Of a stretch of DNA of 64,000 nucleotides, positions 36,893-45,222 are shown one piece after another. The notes beneath the pieces are model-generated. The model ran no database searches, was not told the DNA's origin, and worked only from the letters and a program-made list of their open reading frames with translations. Numbering within the stretch: the stretch's first letter is position 1; each line of letters opens with the position of its first letter. Source of the stretch: an uncultured Paracoccaceae bacterium (GTDB taxonomy: Bacteria; Pseudomonadota; Alphaproteobacteria; Rhodobacterales; Rhodobacteraceae); the NCBI GenBank assembly GCA_947502145.1, contig CANMYO010000001.1, positions 1,605,501-1,669,500 on the forward strand, in the 5' to 3' direction. The translations under genes were made by a program, and so were the position numbers.

Positions 36893-37779
36893 TCATTTTC
36901 CTTCCAGTGGCGATAAGCGGCCGTCAGGCCAGCAAGGGTTGCGCGGTCAGCATTGACCTGAGTCGCGGCGACGGATTGCGTCGCAAGCGCATGGATGTAC
37001 AGGCGTGACAGGCTGCCTTCGCCGATAACGGCCACCTGCTGGCCCAACCAATAGGGCTTTGCCGCCGCCAACTCCAGCCCGATCAGGAACCCGGAAAGCC
37101 GGGCGCGGGCCGTGTCATTGGGCAGGCCATTCAACAGACCCTCGGCCCGCAGTGAAAACATCCGACCGGCAAGTTTTTCGGGATGGGACAGCCCGTCCTC
37201 AAGCCCGATATCAAACCCTTCGTCGTCCCAGCCGTCCCCCATCGAATGGCGCAGAACGGTGTGGCCGGAAATCGCGGCAAAGAGATCACCTGTCATCGCG
37301 GTCTGAAAGCTGACCATCTCGTCGGCGCTGACCAGCGCCCATTTGGTATGTGTTCCGGGCAGGCAAACAACGCCATCCCAGTTCTTGTTGAGGGCAAGAA
37401 ACCCGGCGACCTGTGTCTCTTCTCCGCGCATCACGTCAGCGGGCACGGCCTGTTTTATGCCGGGGATGATCATCACGTTCAGATTTGGATTTGACACCGT
37501 GGGGCGTGCAAACCCCTGCGGCAACGCAGGGCAGGGAACGCTGGCGTAGGGCGCTTCGACCCAGCCCTGTCGTGATCCAACCATGCCGCAGGCGATCACC
37601 GGGGTGGGGCGGTCAACCCAGGCACCGACTAATTCGTTGAGCACGCTATCAAATTCATCGCGTGTCAGCTTGCCCATTCCTTTGTCGGATTGCGCGGTCT
37701 TGATCACCGTTCCACTGTCGGAAAGGCCCCAGGCCCGCAGGTTTGAAGTGCCCCAATCGACTGCAATCCAATCTGGCAT
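36877..37779 (-). CDS. dgoK: 2-dehydro-3-deoxygalactonokinase
   Basis: DgoK phosphorylates 2-dehydro-3-deoxygalactonate with ATP. The 300-aa product has the ASKHA-like ATP-binding start MPDWIAVDWGTSNLRAWGL, then GMVGSRQGWVEAPY, MRGEETQVAGFLAL, LPGTHTKWALV and QTAMTGDLFAAI, all typical of the DgoK family. ATG 37779 lies five bases beyond the start of the alpha-galactosidase stop; a GTG two codons earlier is possible. It overlaps dgoA by 16 bp. Confidence 0.94.
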   Translation of the reverse strand: MPDWIAVDWGTSNLRAWGLSDSGTVIKTAQSDKGMGKLTRDEFDSVLNELVGAWVDRPTPVIACGMVGSRQGWVEAPYASVPCPALPQGFARPTVSNPNLNVMIIPGIKQAVPADVMRGEETQVAGFLALNKNWDGVVCLPGTHTKWALVSADEMVSFQTAMTGDLFAAISGHTVLRHSMGDGWDDEGFDIGLEDGLSHPEKLAGRMFSLRAEGLLNGLPNDTARARLSGFLIGLELAAAKPYWLGQQVAVIGEGSLSRLYIHALATQSVAATQVNADRATLAGLTAAYRHWKENECPAH

Positions 37780-37781
37780 GC

Positions 37782-39974
37782 TCACTGTTTTTCTCCTTCG
37801 ATGACCCACATCGACTCAGGGAAAGACCAGGGGAGGACAAGCCCATGATGCATGAGATATCGGCCTGATACGTCTACATTATCGGTTTTCAGAATCGGGT
37901 TGCCGCGTGACAGCGCGGGGGCGTTGCTGCGGTTGGCCAGCGTAATGCGATAGGTCGCCTCGGGCTCCAGCCCGGTCAGCCGCAGGGGGCGTGGGGCAAT
38001 CTGTGCACTGGTCCGGGATTTGCCGGCAAAGACAACAAATCGGTCACCATCGCGGGCCAATTGCTGTTCGGCAAGAACCGCCGGGTCCGCGCTATCAAGC
38101 CGCAGGATGTCCGCGCCGATCATCCAGCTGCGGTTGTGTTTCCACCAGCGCGTTACCTCGGTCAGCACAGCGGCTTCCCGCGCATCAAGTTCGCGCGGAT
38201 CCATCTCGAATCCCATGTGGCGTTGCGCGGCCACCCATGCGCGAAAGCTGATGTCCAGCGTGCGGCCAGAGGTGTGGCACACGCGCGGGCCAACATGGCT
38301 GCCGGTCACGGCCAGCGGCAGAAACAGCGTCGCGTCATGTTGAATGCGCAGACGTTCCAGCGCGTCATTGCTGTCAGACAGCCAGACCCGTTGCGTCCGT
38401 TGCAGGATGCCAAAATCAATGCGCCCGCCGCCCGAGGCGCAGCTTTCAATCTCAACAAGGGGGAAGTCGCGCCGCAACCGGTCGATAAGTGCGTATGACC
38501 CGCGTGTCTGTGCGGCGTCGGGCATTGGCAGAACGCGATTGTGGTCCCACTTGATATAATCAATGTCATTGTCGCGCAAAATTGCCGACATGCGATCGTA
38601 AAGAAACTCCCGCACCTCGGGCATGGCCATATTCAGCGCTTTTTGCTGCCGGCCCAGTGTCTGATCCTCTGACCCCAGCGCCCAATCGGGATGGGCGCGG
38701 TGGATGTCGCTGTCTTCGTTGATCATCTCAGGTTCGAACCAGATCCCAAAGGTCATCCCAAGGTGATGCACATGGTCGATCAGTGGCGTCAGCCCGTCTG
38801 GGTACTTGCGCGGGTCAACGGTCCAGTCGGACAGGGACCGTGTGTCATCGTCGCGATTGCCAAACCAGCCATCGTCCAGCACGAAACGCTCTGCCCCAAG
38901 TTTGGCGGCGCGCTCTGCAATATCCTTGAGCACGTCAAGCTTGTGATCAAAATAGACCGCTTCCCAGCAATTGTAGTGCACCGGGCGCAGAACAGAGGGC
39001 TTAGGCCAGGTCACGATCCGGTCGCGCAGGTGACGTTGAAAGGCAACGGCACATCCATTCAGACCGGTCTGCGAATAGGTGATGTAAAGCGGCGCTGAAT
39101 TGAACTGCTTGGCGGCCTGCGTTTCCATCCGGGCAGCGTGGCCCCATTGGACCTGACGGCGCCCATCGGGTAGTTCTTCGGCGATCATGCGGTGCCCGCC
39201 CGACCAGCCATAGTGAAACCCATAGGCTTCGCCCTGCGTATTGGTGGCACCGGTGCAAGGGATGATCAGACCGGGGAAGTGTTCGTGCCCTGTGCGCCCC
39301 GTGCGGTTTTCGCGATAGCGAATGCCGGGGGACCAGGCCGTGCGGTTCATCTGAAACTCACCGCACCAGCGGCCGGAAACGTCGATCATATCATCACTTT
39401 GTTGCGGGCCGGGAAGAACAGGAGCCGCAAGCCAGTGCAAATGCACAGGCCGGGTCGCGTCCAGCGTGGTCTGGCAGGTAATGATGTGTGTGTCGTGGTC
39501 AGGCTTGAACGCAAAGGTCAGGGTCAGACCATTGGCAACATCTTCATACGTCAGCGAAAGCCCATCGCTGTGATCCTCGGCCGCGTAACAGAACTTGGGC
39601 AACAAAGGCGTGCCGTCGGTGTCGCGGATGATCAGGCCTGGTTGACCGGGGAAACTGCGCGTGGCCTCAGGGCAAATCGACAGATCCGGGTTTTCGTCCA
39701 GCATTCCGCCGGTGACATCAATCCGGTGTGCCGCATGAAGTGTTTCAAGGTTCTCGTTCTCTGGCAGCGTGGGCCCCCAATAGACCACCTGTGGCAGGCG
39801 ATCATTGGTCGCGGTCAGCACCAGTGTCTGGCGATTGATATCGTCCAGACGCCATGTGTGGCCTGCAGTTGATTTTTGCTTGGCCATGTCACCAAGCGGA
39901 AGTGCCGCATTAACGGGAGACGCAGCGGCAGTAACCGCTGCGTCGATTTTCGGGTCAAGACGATCCGTAGTCAT
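37782..39974 (-). CDS. Alpha-galactosidase, glycoside hydrolase family 36
   Basis: A large (730 aa) cytoplasmic GH36 enzyme removing terminal alpha-galactose, as from melibiose, raffinose or galactosylglycerols. N-terminal beta-sandwich (residues ~40-320), then the (beta/alpha)8 barrel with ERFVLDDGWFG, GIWFEPEMIN, the nucleophile Asp477 in YIKWDHNR, SCASGGGRIDFGIL, and the acid/base Asp in VWLSDSNDALERL (534 or 537). No signal peptide. The first ~30 residues are low-complexity and unlike relatives; a start at the ATG at 39887 (MAKQKSTAGHTW) is possible. It follows the permease genes closely. Confidence 0.95.
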   Translation of the reverse strand: MTTDRLDPKIDAAVTAAASPVNAALPLGDMAKQKSTAGHTWRLDDINRQTLVLTATNDRLPQVVYWGPTLPENENLETLHAAHRIDVTGGMLDENPDLSICPEATRSFPGQPGLIIRDTDGTPLLPKFCYAAEDHSDGLSLTYEDVANGLTLTFAFKPDHDTHIITCQTTLDATRPVHLHWLAAPVLPGPQQSDDMIDVSGRWCGEFQMNRTAWSPGIRYRENRTGRTGHEHFPGLIIPCTGATNTQGEAYGFHYGWSGGHRMIAEELPDGRRQVQWGHAARMETQAAKQFNSAPLYITYSQTGLNGCAVAFQRHLRDRIVTWPKPSVLRPVHYNCWEAVYFDHKLDVLKDIAERAAKLGAERFVLDDGWFGNRDDDTRSLSDWTVDPRKYPDGLTPLIDHVHHLGMTFGIWFEPEMINEDSDIHRAHPDWALGSEDQTLGRQQKALNMAMPEVREFLYDRMSAILRDNDIDYIKWDHNRVLPMPDAAQTRGSYALIDRLRRDFPLVEIESCASGGGRIDFGILQRTQRVWLSDSNDALERLRIQHDATLFLPLAVTGSHVGPRVCHTSGRTLDISFRAWVAAQRHMGFEMDPRELDAREAAVLTEVTRWWKHNRSWMIGADILRLDSADPAVLAEQQLARDGDRFVVFAGKSRTSAQIAPRPLRLTGLEPEATYRITLANRSNAPALSRGNPILKTDNVDVSGRYLMHHGLVLPWSFPESMWVIEGEKQ

Positions 39975-39995
39975 GTTTTCGTAGGGCTCCGACCC

Positions 39996-40844
39996 CTATT
40001 TGACTGCGCCGAGCGTCAGTCCTGCGATAAAGTGCTTTTGCATCAGGAAGAACATCGCAACCGGTGGCAGAGCCGCCACAATCGATCCCGCGCTCATCAG
40101 ATGATATGCGGCTCGGTATTGCGAATTAAACTCGGTAATACCAGCGGTAACTGGCTGCGCATCGGGTCCCTGGGTCAAAACAACGGCCCAGAAGTAATCG
40201 TTCCAGATGAAGGTAAAGATCAGCACGGCCAAAGCGGCCAGAGCAGGCTTCATCAGGGGCAGAACCACGTAAAGGAATATCCGCCATTCGGAAATCCCCT
40301 CAACCCGCGCAGCCTCGATCAGAGGGAACGGCAGGGCGCGAATGAAATTCCGCATGAACAACGTGCAGAACCCGGTCTGGAACGCGACATGGAACAGCAC
40401 GAGGCCCGTCTTGGTGTCATAAAGGTTCAGGTCGATCGTCAGGTCACGTACCGGAACCATCAGGATCTGGAAGGGTACAAAGTTACCGGCGATGAACATG
40501 AAGAAGATCAGCAGGTTGCCTTTGAACCGATACACACCCAAGGCGAACCCGGCCATGCAGGACAGCGCCACAGCGCCGATCACCGTCGGGATGGTGATCA
40601 AAAGCGAGTTGAGCAGATACCTTGGCATATTGGATTCAAAGAATACCTTGCCGTAGTTGTTGAACAGCTCAAAGCTGCTGGGCAGCCCCCAGTAGTTGCC
40701 GTTGGTAAAGTCGGCGTCCGGCTTCATCGAGAAGACAGCGACCGCAACCAGGGGCAACAGCCAGATTATCAGGACAACAGGCAGGAAGGCCTGATAGCTG
40801 ATTTGCGCCGCACGTGAACGTTTTTCGATAGGTGTCGGAAACAT
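39996..40844 (-). CDS. Carbohydrate ABC transporter permease (MalG type)
   Basis: One of two inner-membrane channel subunits of the galactoside importer (282 aa). Six hydrophobic segments, starting AFLPVVLIIWLLPLVAVAVF, and the coupling EAA loop in LIEAARVEGISEWRIFLYVV. The extracellular loop after TM1 (SMKPDADFTNGNYWG) is typical of CUT1-family MalG/LacG proteins. The ATG at 40844 is two bases beyond the stop of the first permease gene; longer frames upstream overlap that gene and are not credible. Confidence 0.93.
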   Translation of the reverse strand: MFPTPIEKRSRAAQISYQAFLPVVLIIWLLPLVAVAVFSMKPDADFTNGNYWGLPSSFELFNNYGKVFFESNMPRYLLNSLLITIPTVIGAVALSCMAGFALGVYRFKGNLLIFFMFIAGNFVPFQILMVPVRDLTIDLNLYDTKTGLVLFHVAFQTGFCTLFMRNFIRALPFPLIEAARVEGISEWRIFLYVVLPLMKPALAALAVLIFTFIWNDYFWAVVLTQGPDAQPVTAGITEFNSQYRAAYHLMSAGSIVAALPPVAMFFLMQKHFIAGLTLGAVK

Positions 40845-40845
40845 A

Positions 40846-41772
40846 TCAGTGGCCTCCCTTTTCGTCCTGGTACATCGACCACAGGAAGTAGACGATAAAT
40901 CCAAGCATGATGAAGAACAGGACAACCGCGATAGCCGCGCCATAGCCCATTCGGAAGCCAAACTCGGAGAGTGATTCCTCGAACATGTAGAACGACAGCA
41001 CGCGGGTTGAACCAAATGGGCCACCGTTGGTCATCACCGAGATCAGATCAAATGAACGCAGCGCGCCGATGATCGTCACAACAAAGGCGATGAATGTCGC
41101 CGGTTTCAGTTGTGGCAGGATCACAAACCAGAGCATTTTCCATCCCCTCGCACCGTCAAGGCGCGCGGCCTCGACCTGTTCAGGGTCAACGGCGTTCAAA
41201 CCGGTAAGATACAGGATCATGCAGTAAGCCGTCTGCGGCCAAAGCCCGGCAGCAATAATCCCGTATGTGGCCATCGTCGGATCGCCCAGGATATTGACTG
41301 GACCCGCGCCAAACAGCGCCAGCACAGCGTTCAGCAGCCCCTCGCGCGGCAGGTAGAACCAAGAGAACACGAGGCCCACAACCACCTGCGAAATAACGAA
41401 GGGGAAAAAGAACAGCGACTTGTAAAGGCGGATGCCAAAGACAGTCTGGTTCAGGAACAGCGAAATGAACAATCCCATCGGAATTGCGAGCAGGTAAAGC
41501 ACCAGCCATTTCAGATTGTTCCAGAATGACGTGGTAAACTTGCGATCATCCGTGAGCAGACGTTCATAGTTGTCTGTTCCGACCCAGGTTGCCTCGCCCA
41601 GACCGTCCCATTGATGAAAGCTGATCCAGAAGGACTGCCCAATCGGGATAATCACGTATACCGCAAAAAACAACATGGCCGGAAACAGGAACAGCCACGG
41701 CGTAATGGCAATTTCGTTCCGCTTATACCATCCGCGTTCAACGGGTGGTGCGCTAGTAGATGTGAATGACAT
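40846..41772 (-). CDS. Carbohydrate ABC transporter permease (MalF type)
   Basis: The partner channel subunit, 308 aa, of a CUT1-type sugar importer. TM1 is PWLFLFPAMLFFAVYVIIPI and the EAA coupling loop is VEAARLDGARGWKMLWFVIL. The ATG at 41772 has GGGAGGCAAGGAC before it. It is separated from the binding-protein gene by 105 bp containing a strong hairpin, and is followed by the second permease after 1 bp. Confidence 0.93.
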   Translation of the reverse strand: MSFTSTSAPPVERGWYKRNEIAITPWLFLFPAMLFFAVYVIIPIGQSFWISFHQWDGLGEATWVGTDNYERLLTDDRKFTTSFWNNLKWLVLYLLAIPMGLFISLFLNQTVFGIRLYKSLFFFPFVISQVVVGLVFSWFYLPREGLLNAVLALFGAGPVNILGDPTMATYGIIAAGLWPQTAYCMILYLTGLNAVDPEQVEAARLDGARGWKMLWFVILPQLKPATFIAFVVTIIGALRSFDLISVMTNGGPFGSTRVLSFYMFEESLSEFGFRMGYGAAIAVVLFFIMLGFIVYFLWSMYQDEKGGH

Positions 41773-41846
41773 GTCCTTGCCTCCCTCAGGATCAACACAT
41801 GCGAAAGGCCAGCGTTTTGGGCTTGCGGATGACTTAATCAGGGAAA

Positions 41847-41867
41847 GGGCGGCCAATTCGGCCGCCC
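41847..41867 (-). terminator. Intercistronic hairpin between binding-protein and permease genes
   Basis: GGGCGGCC (41847-41854) and GGCCGCCC (41860-41867) form a perfect 8-bp stem with a 5-base loop, 11 bp after the binding-protein stop. On the minus strand it is followed only by TTTCCC, a weak tail. This suggests partial termination or protection of the upstream mRNA, so that more binding protein than permease is made, as is common in ABC operons. Confidence 0.65.
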
Positions 41868-41877
41868 CAGTTGTCTG

Positions 41878-43134
41878 TTACTGGTAAATGCGCTGACGCG
41901 CGTCTTCCAGACGCTCAAGGATGTCGTCCAGGTTATCCGGGAACACCATGAACTCCTGCAGGCCTTCCATGCCTACCGACGCCATTTCAGCGGGGAAGTC
42001 ACGGTCAAAGAACTGCGCGACGCCGCCTTGGGCGTTGTTGCTCAGCATTTCGAAACCTTGCTCAAGGAACTCGTCCGCATCAACGCTGGATTCTGCGTTC
42101 ACTGGCAGCTGGCCCAATGCGTCGCCGCCGTTGATCGCAGTCTGCACCTCAGCAGATGTCACGAACTGCAGGAACGCGCGTGCGTTGTCCTTGTTCGCGG
42201 CACCCGATGGGATGTGGAACGTATCCGTTGGCGCGTCTTCGCCCTGTGGAACGTCAGCAATTGTCGGGAACTGGTAAAAGTCGATCTGATCGTCCGTCAG
42301 ACCTGCTTCGCGCAGTGGTGGCACGGCAAAGTTACCAATCAGGTAGGCTGCAGCTTCACCGTCAGTCATGAAGTTCAGCGCTTCCTGCCAAGAGTATGAC
42401 TGGTGGTCAGCAATATAGCCGCCCATGTCGATGATCTTGCGCCAGTTTGCAAATGTTTCACGGACGCGGTCGTCGGTCCACTCAACTTCGCCACGGGCAA
42501 GCTGCATGTGGAAATCAAAGCCGTTGGTCCGCATGTTCAGATAGTCAAACCAGCCGCCAGCAGTCCAAAGGAACTTTGTCCCGATAGCATAGCAGGCACG
42601 ACCGGATGCAACGATCTTTTCGCAATTGGCCAGCTCTTCTTCGAAGGTTGCAGGCTCGGAAAGTCCCAGCTCGTTGAAGATGTCTTCGCGGTAGTAGATG
42701 CCCCACTGGTAGTAAGTATAGGGAACGCCCCATTGCTTACCGTCAAGTGTCATCGCACCTTTCACGCTTTCCAGACCTGGCAGGTCGCCATTCTCGTACA
42801 TGTCTGAAATGTCCTCAAACAGGCCTGCTTCGACGTATGGGCCCATACGGTTCGCAGCATACCAGTTCACAACATCCGGCGGGTTTGCACCCAGCGCGTT
42901 GCGGATCTGTGTTTTCCAGGCTTCACGGTCAACGACCGTCAGCTCAATGTTGAGATCAGGATGCATTTCGCCAAAATCGGCAACCAGTCCCTCAATGACG
43001 GCCCGCGGTGCGGGGTTCGACATGTCGGAAATGATTTTGAGATCGCCCGACAGGGCGTGTGCTTCGGCATGCGCAGATGTCGCGATGCCAGCAGCAGTTA
43101 ACGCCGCAAGCGACGTCTTTAGAATGGAATGCAT
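41878..43134 (-). CDS. Periplasmic sugar-binding protein of ABC transporter
   Basis: A 418-aa extracellular solute-binding protein (family 1, MalE-like) for the galactoside importer. Signal peptide MHSILKTSLAALTAAGIATS with cleavage after AHA (near residue 23). Typical features: VIEGLVADFGEMHPDLNIEL, ALGANPPDVVNWYAANRM, and FTAGGW-like LWTAGGWFDYLNMR near the ligand cleft. The ATG at 43134 has GGGAGGACACC upstream. It is the first gene of the galactoside operon, facing the IclR gene across 167 bp with a palindromic operator. Confidence 0.93.
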   Translation of the reverse strand: MHSILKTSLAALTAAGIATSAHAEAHALSGDLKIISDMSNPAPRAVIEGLVADFGEMHPDLNIELTVVDREAWKTQIRNALGANPPDVVNWYAANRMGPYVEAGLFEDISDMYENGDLPGLESVKGAMTLDGKQWGVPYTYYQWGIYYREDIFNELGLSEPATFEEELANCEKIVASGRACYAIGTKFLWTAGGWFDYLNMRTNGFDFHMQLARGEVEWTDDRVRETFANWRKIIDMGGYIADHQSYSWQEALNFMTDGEAAAYLIGNFAVPPLREAGLTDDQIDFYQFPTIADVPQGEDAPTDTFHIPSGAANKDNARAFLQFVTSAEVQTAINGGDALGQLPVNAESSVDADEFLEQGFEMLSNNAQGGVAQFFDRDFPAEMASVGMEGLQEFMVFPDNLDDILERLEDARQRIYQ

Positions 43135-43169
43135 GGTGTCCTCCCTAGGTGCTTCCATTGATATGGCCG

Positions 43170-43186
43170 GTTTCAATAGTTGAAAC
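43170..43186. promoter_or_regulatory. Palindromic operator, probably for the IclR regulator
   Basis: GTTTCAATAGTTGAAAC is a perfect 7-3-7 inverted repeat located 36 bp before the binding-protein ATG and 116 bp before the IclR ATG. IclR-family proteins bind short palindromes of this size in divergent promoters. Assignment to the adjacent IclR gene is by position; no second copy was noticed nearby. Confidence 0.65.
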
Positions 43187-43301
43187 TCGGTTTTGGATAT
43201 TGATACTAAATCGCGACTCGCCTAAGGTTGTCAACAGTCCAGCGAGCAGCTTGTGATCGGGAGGATCCAAAAAAGCGCTTGATCGGACGGGGAGGAAAAC
43301 T

Positions 43302-44105
43302 ATGGCGCGCGTTGCCGGAGACGGAACAGTCGGAAAGGCGTTGGAGGTTCTGGAGCAAGTGGCAGACTTTGGTCGCCCGGTCCGGTTTTCCGACGTGCTT
43401 GCGGTGTCATCCTTTCCCAAGCCAACACTGTACAGGTTTCTGCAGACGCTGACCAGCCAGCGGATGCTGGATTATGATCCCGACCGGCAGACCTACACGC
43501 CGGGCGGCCGTTTGATGCGGCTGGCCCATGCGGCATGGTCACAGTCAAAACTGGCAGCGGTGTCGCGGCCCCATATCAGTGCGTTGAGCGAAGCGACCGG
43601 CGAAACGGTGCACCTTGCGCAGCTCGACCACGCGCAGGTGCTCTATATTGACAAGGTGAATACGACCCACCCCGTAGAGATGTTCAGCCAGGCCGGAAAA
43701 GTCGGCCCCGCGTATTGCACTGGCGTTGGTAAGGTGATGTTGGCGTTTCTTGACGCTGCCGCCGCCAAAGAGGTTGTCGAACAACAGTCGTTCCACCGGT
43801 TCACACCCCAAACGCTTGCCAGCGAAAAGGCCCTTCTCAAGGAAATCGAGGGAATCAGGTCGAATGGATATGGATTTGATCGCGAAGAACACGAGCCGGG
43901 CATCATTTGTATCGCCGCGCCGATCATCTCACCAAGTGAGCGCGTCATGGGCGCCCTCTCAATCACCAGTACAACGAGCAGGACAAATCTTGCCGGGCTC
44001 GAAAAGTACCTTCCGAAACTCAAAACGACGGCAGCTGCGATAGCAAAAGACGCTCACATGTGGAGCTTTCCAGATCAAGCCCACCAACCACAGTCAGGGA
44101 TTTAG
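43302..44105 (+). CDS. IclR-family transcriptional regulator
   Basis: A 267-aa regulator with an N-terminal winged helix-turn-helix (KALEVLEQVADFGRPVRFSD; SSFPKPTLYRFLQTLTSQRM) and a C-terminal IclR effector domain (GETVHLAQLDHAQVLYIDKV; GPAYCTGVGKVMLAFL; YGFDREEHEPGIICIAAPI). It probably controls the divergent galactoside operon and its own operon with the ATPase gene. Family members are repressors or activators responding to small carbon compounds; a galactose-pathway intermediate is likely but unproven. The ATPase start comes 2 bp after the stop. Confidence 0.93.
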   Translation: MARVAGDGTVGKALEVLEQVADFGRPVRFSDVLAVSSFPKPTLYRFLQTLTSQRMLDYDPDRQTYTPGGRLMRLAHAAWSQSKLAAVSRPHISALSEATGETVHLAQLDHAQVLYIDKVNTTHPVEMFSQAGKVGPAYCTGVGKVMLAFLDAAAAKEVVEQQSFHRFTPQTLASEKALLKEIEGIRSNGYGFDREEHEPGIICIAAPIISPSERVMGALSITSTTSRTNLAGLEKYLPKLKTTAAAIAKDAHMWSFPDQAHQPQSGI

Positions 44106-44107
44106 AT

Positions 44108-45169
44108 ATGTCTAGGGTCACACTAAAGAACGCGATCAAACGTTACGGGGATGTGCAGGTGATCCATGGGATCGACCTTGAGATCGCCGATGGAGAATTC
44201 TGTGTTTTCGTTGGCCCGTCAGGCTGCGGTAAATCAACGCTCTTGCGGATGGTCGCCGGGTTGGAAGAAACCTCTGACGGAGAGATTCACATTGGTGAAC
44301 GGGACGTTACACGGCTTGACCCATCTGATCGCGGCGTTGCGATGGTGTTCCAGACCTATGCGCTCTACCCGCATATGACGGTCAAAGAAAACATGGGATT
44401 TGGCCTGCGGATGAACAAACATCCCAAGTCTGAAATTGAAACAAAGGTCGCTGAGGCGACAAGAATCCTCAAGCTCGAACCCTACCTGGATCGCAAGCCG
44501 GCAGCGCTATCCGGCGGTCAGCGTCAGCGTGTGTCCATTGGCCGCGCGATTGTTCGCGGCCCCGAGGTGTTCCTGTTCGACGAACCGCTGTCGAACCTTG
44601 ACGCGGAGTTGCGTGTTGAGATGCGCGTGGAAATCGCGCGGCTGCACAAGGAAATTGGTGCGACAATGATCTATGTGACGCACGATCAGGTCGAAGCCAT
44701 GACACTGGCCGACAAGATCGTTGTGTTGCGTCTTGGGATTATTGAACAGGTCGGTGCGCCGATGGATCTGTATCGTGACCCCGACAACAAATTCGTTGCC
44801 GGCTTTATCGGGTCACCGGCGATGAACTTCATGAATGGTAAGGTCGTGGACGGCGGGGTCGAGGTTCCGGCACTGAAGATGACAATCCCAAGTGAGCTTT
44901 CCACCGCTTATAAGGGCCACGAAGTCACAGCAGGGCTGCGGCCAGAGCACCTGGAAATTGACCCAAGCGGTGACAGTTTGCGGGTTGATCTGACCGAAAG
45001 TCTTGGCGGCGTGTCATTTGCCTATCTGGTTGGTGACACGGGCGAAAAGATTGTCGTTGAGGAACGCGGTGATGTGCGGGTCAGCGAAGGCGATCGCGTC
45101 AGCCTGAAGTTTGAGCCATCACGCTTGTATCTGTTTGATGCCAAGACAGAAAAGCGCATCCGCAACTAA
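44108..45169 (+). CDS. Sugar ABC transporter ATP-binding protein (MsmK/UgpC/MalK type)
   Basis: The ATPase subunit for a CUT1 sugar importer, 353 aa. Walker A GPSGCGKST, Q-loop VFQTYALYPHMTVKENM, signature LSGGQRQRV, Walker B VFLFDEPLSNLD, switch His in THDQVEAMT. The C-terminal TOBE/regulatory domain begins near residue 235 (FIGSPAMNFMNG). No ATPase gene exists in the divergent operon, so this one very likely serves its permeases. ATG 44108 is 2 bp after the IclR stop. A strong terminator follows. Confidence 0.94.
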   Translation: MSRVTLKNAIKRYGDVQVIHGIDLEIADGEFCVFVGPSGCGKSTLLRMVAGLEETSDGEIHIGERDVTRLDPSDRGVAMVFQTYALYPHMTVKENMGFGLRMNKHPKSEIETKVAEATRILKLEPYLDRKPAALSGGQRQRVSIGRAIVRGPEVFLFDEPLSNLDAELRVEMRVEIARLHKEIGATMIYVTHDQVEAMTLADKIVVLRLGIIEQVGAPMDLYRDPDNKFVAGFIGSPAMNFMNGKVVDGGVEVPALKMTIPSELSTAYKGHEVTAGLRPEHLEIDPSGDSLRVDLTESLGGVSFAYLVGDTGEKIVVEERGDVRVSEGDRVSLKFEPSRLYLFDAKTEKRIRN

Positions 45170-45191
45170 CGGCACCCCACCATTGTCAAAG

Positions 45192-45220
45192 AAAAGGGCG
45201 GGTCCATGACCCGCCCTTTT
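45192..45220. terminator. Bidirectional rho-independent terminator
   Basis: AAAAGGGCGGGTC (45192-45204) and GACCCGCCCTTTT (45208-45220) form a perfect 13-bp stem with a 3-base loop, followed by T-rich sequence on the plus strand and by a T-rich tail on the minus strand. It separates the convergent ATPase gene and soeC, and marks the boundary of the galactoside and taurine/sulfite loci. Confidence 0.9.
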
Positions 45221-45222
45221 TA

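Noticed and set aside
39876-40817. Long plus-strand reading frame (313 codons) opposite the sugar permease gene
   Set aside because: It is antisense to a permease with clear membrane and EAA motifs, lacks a ribosome site and has low-complexity charged composition typical of an antisense frame in GC-rich DNA.
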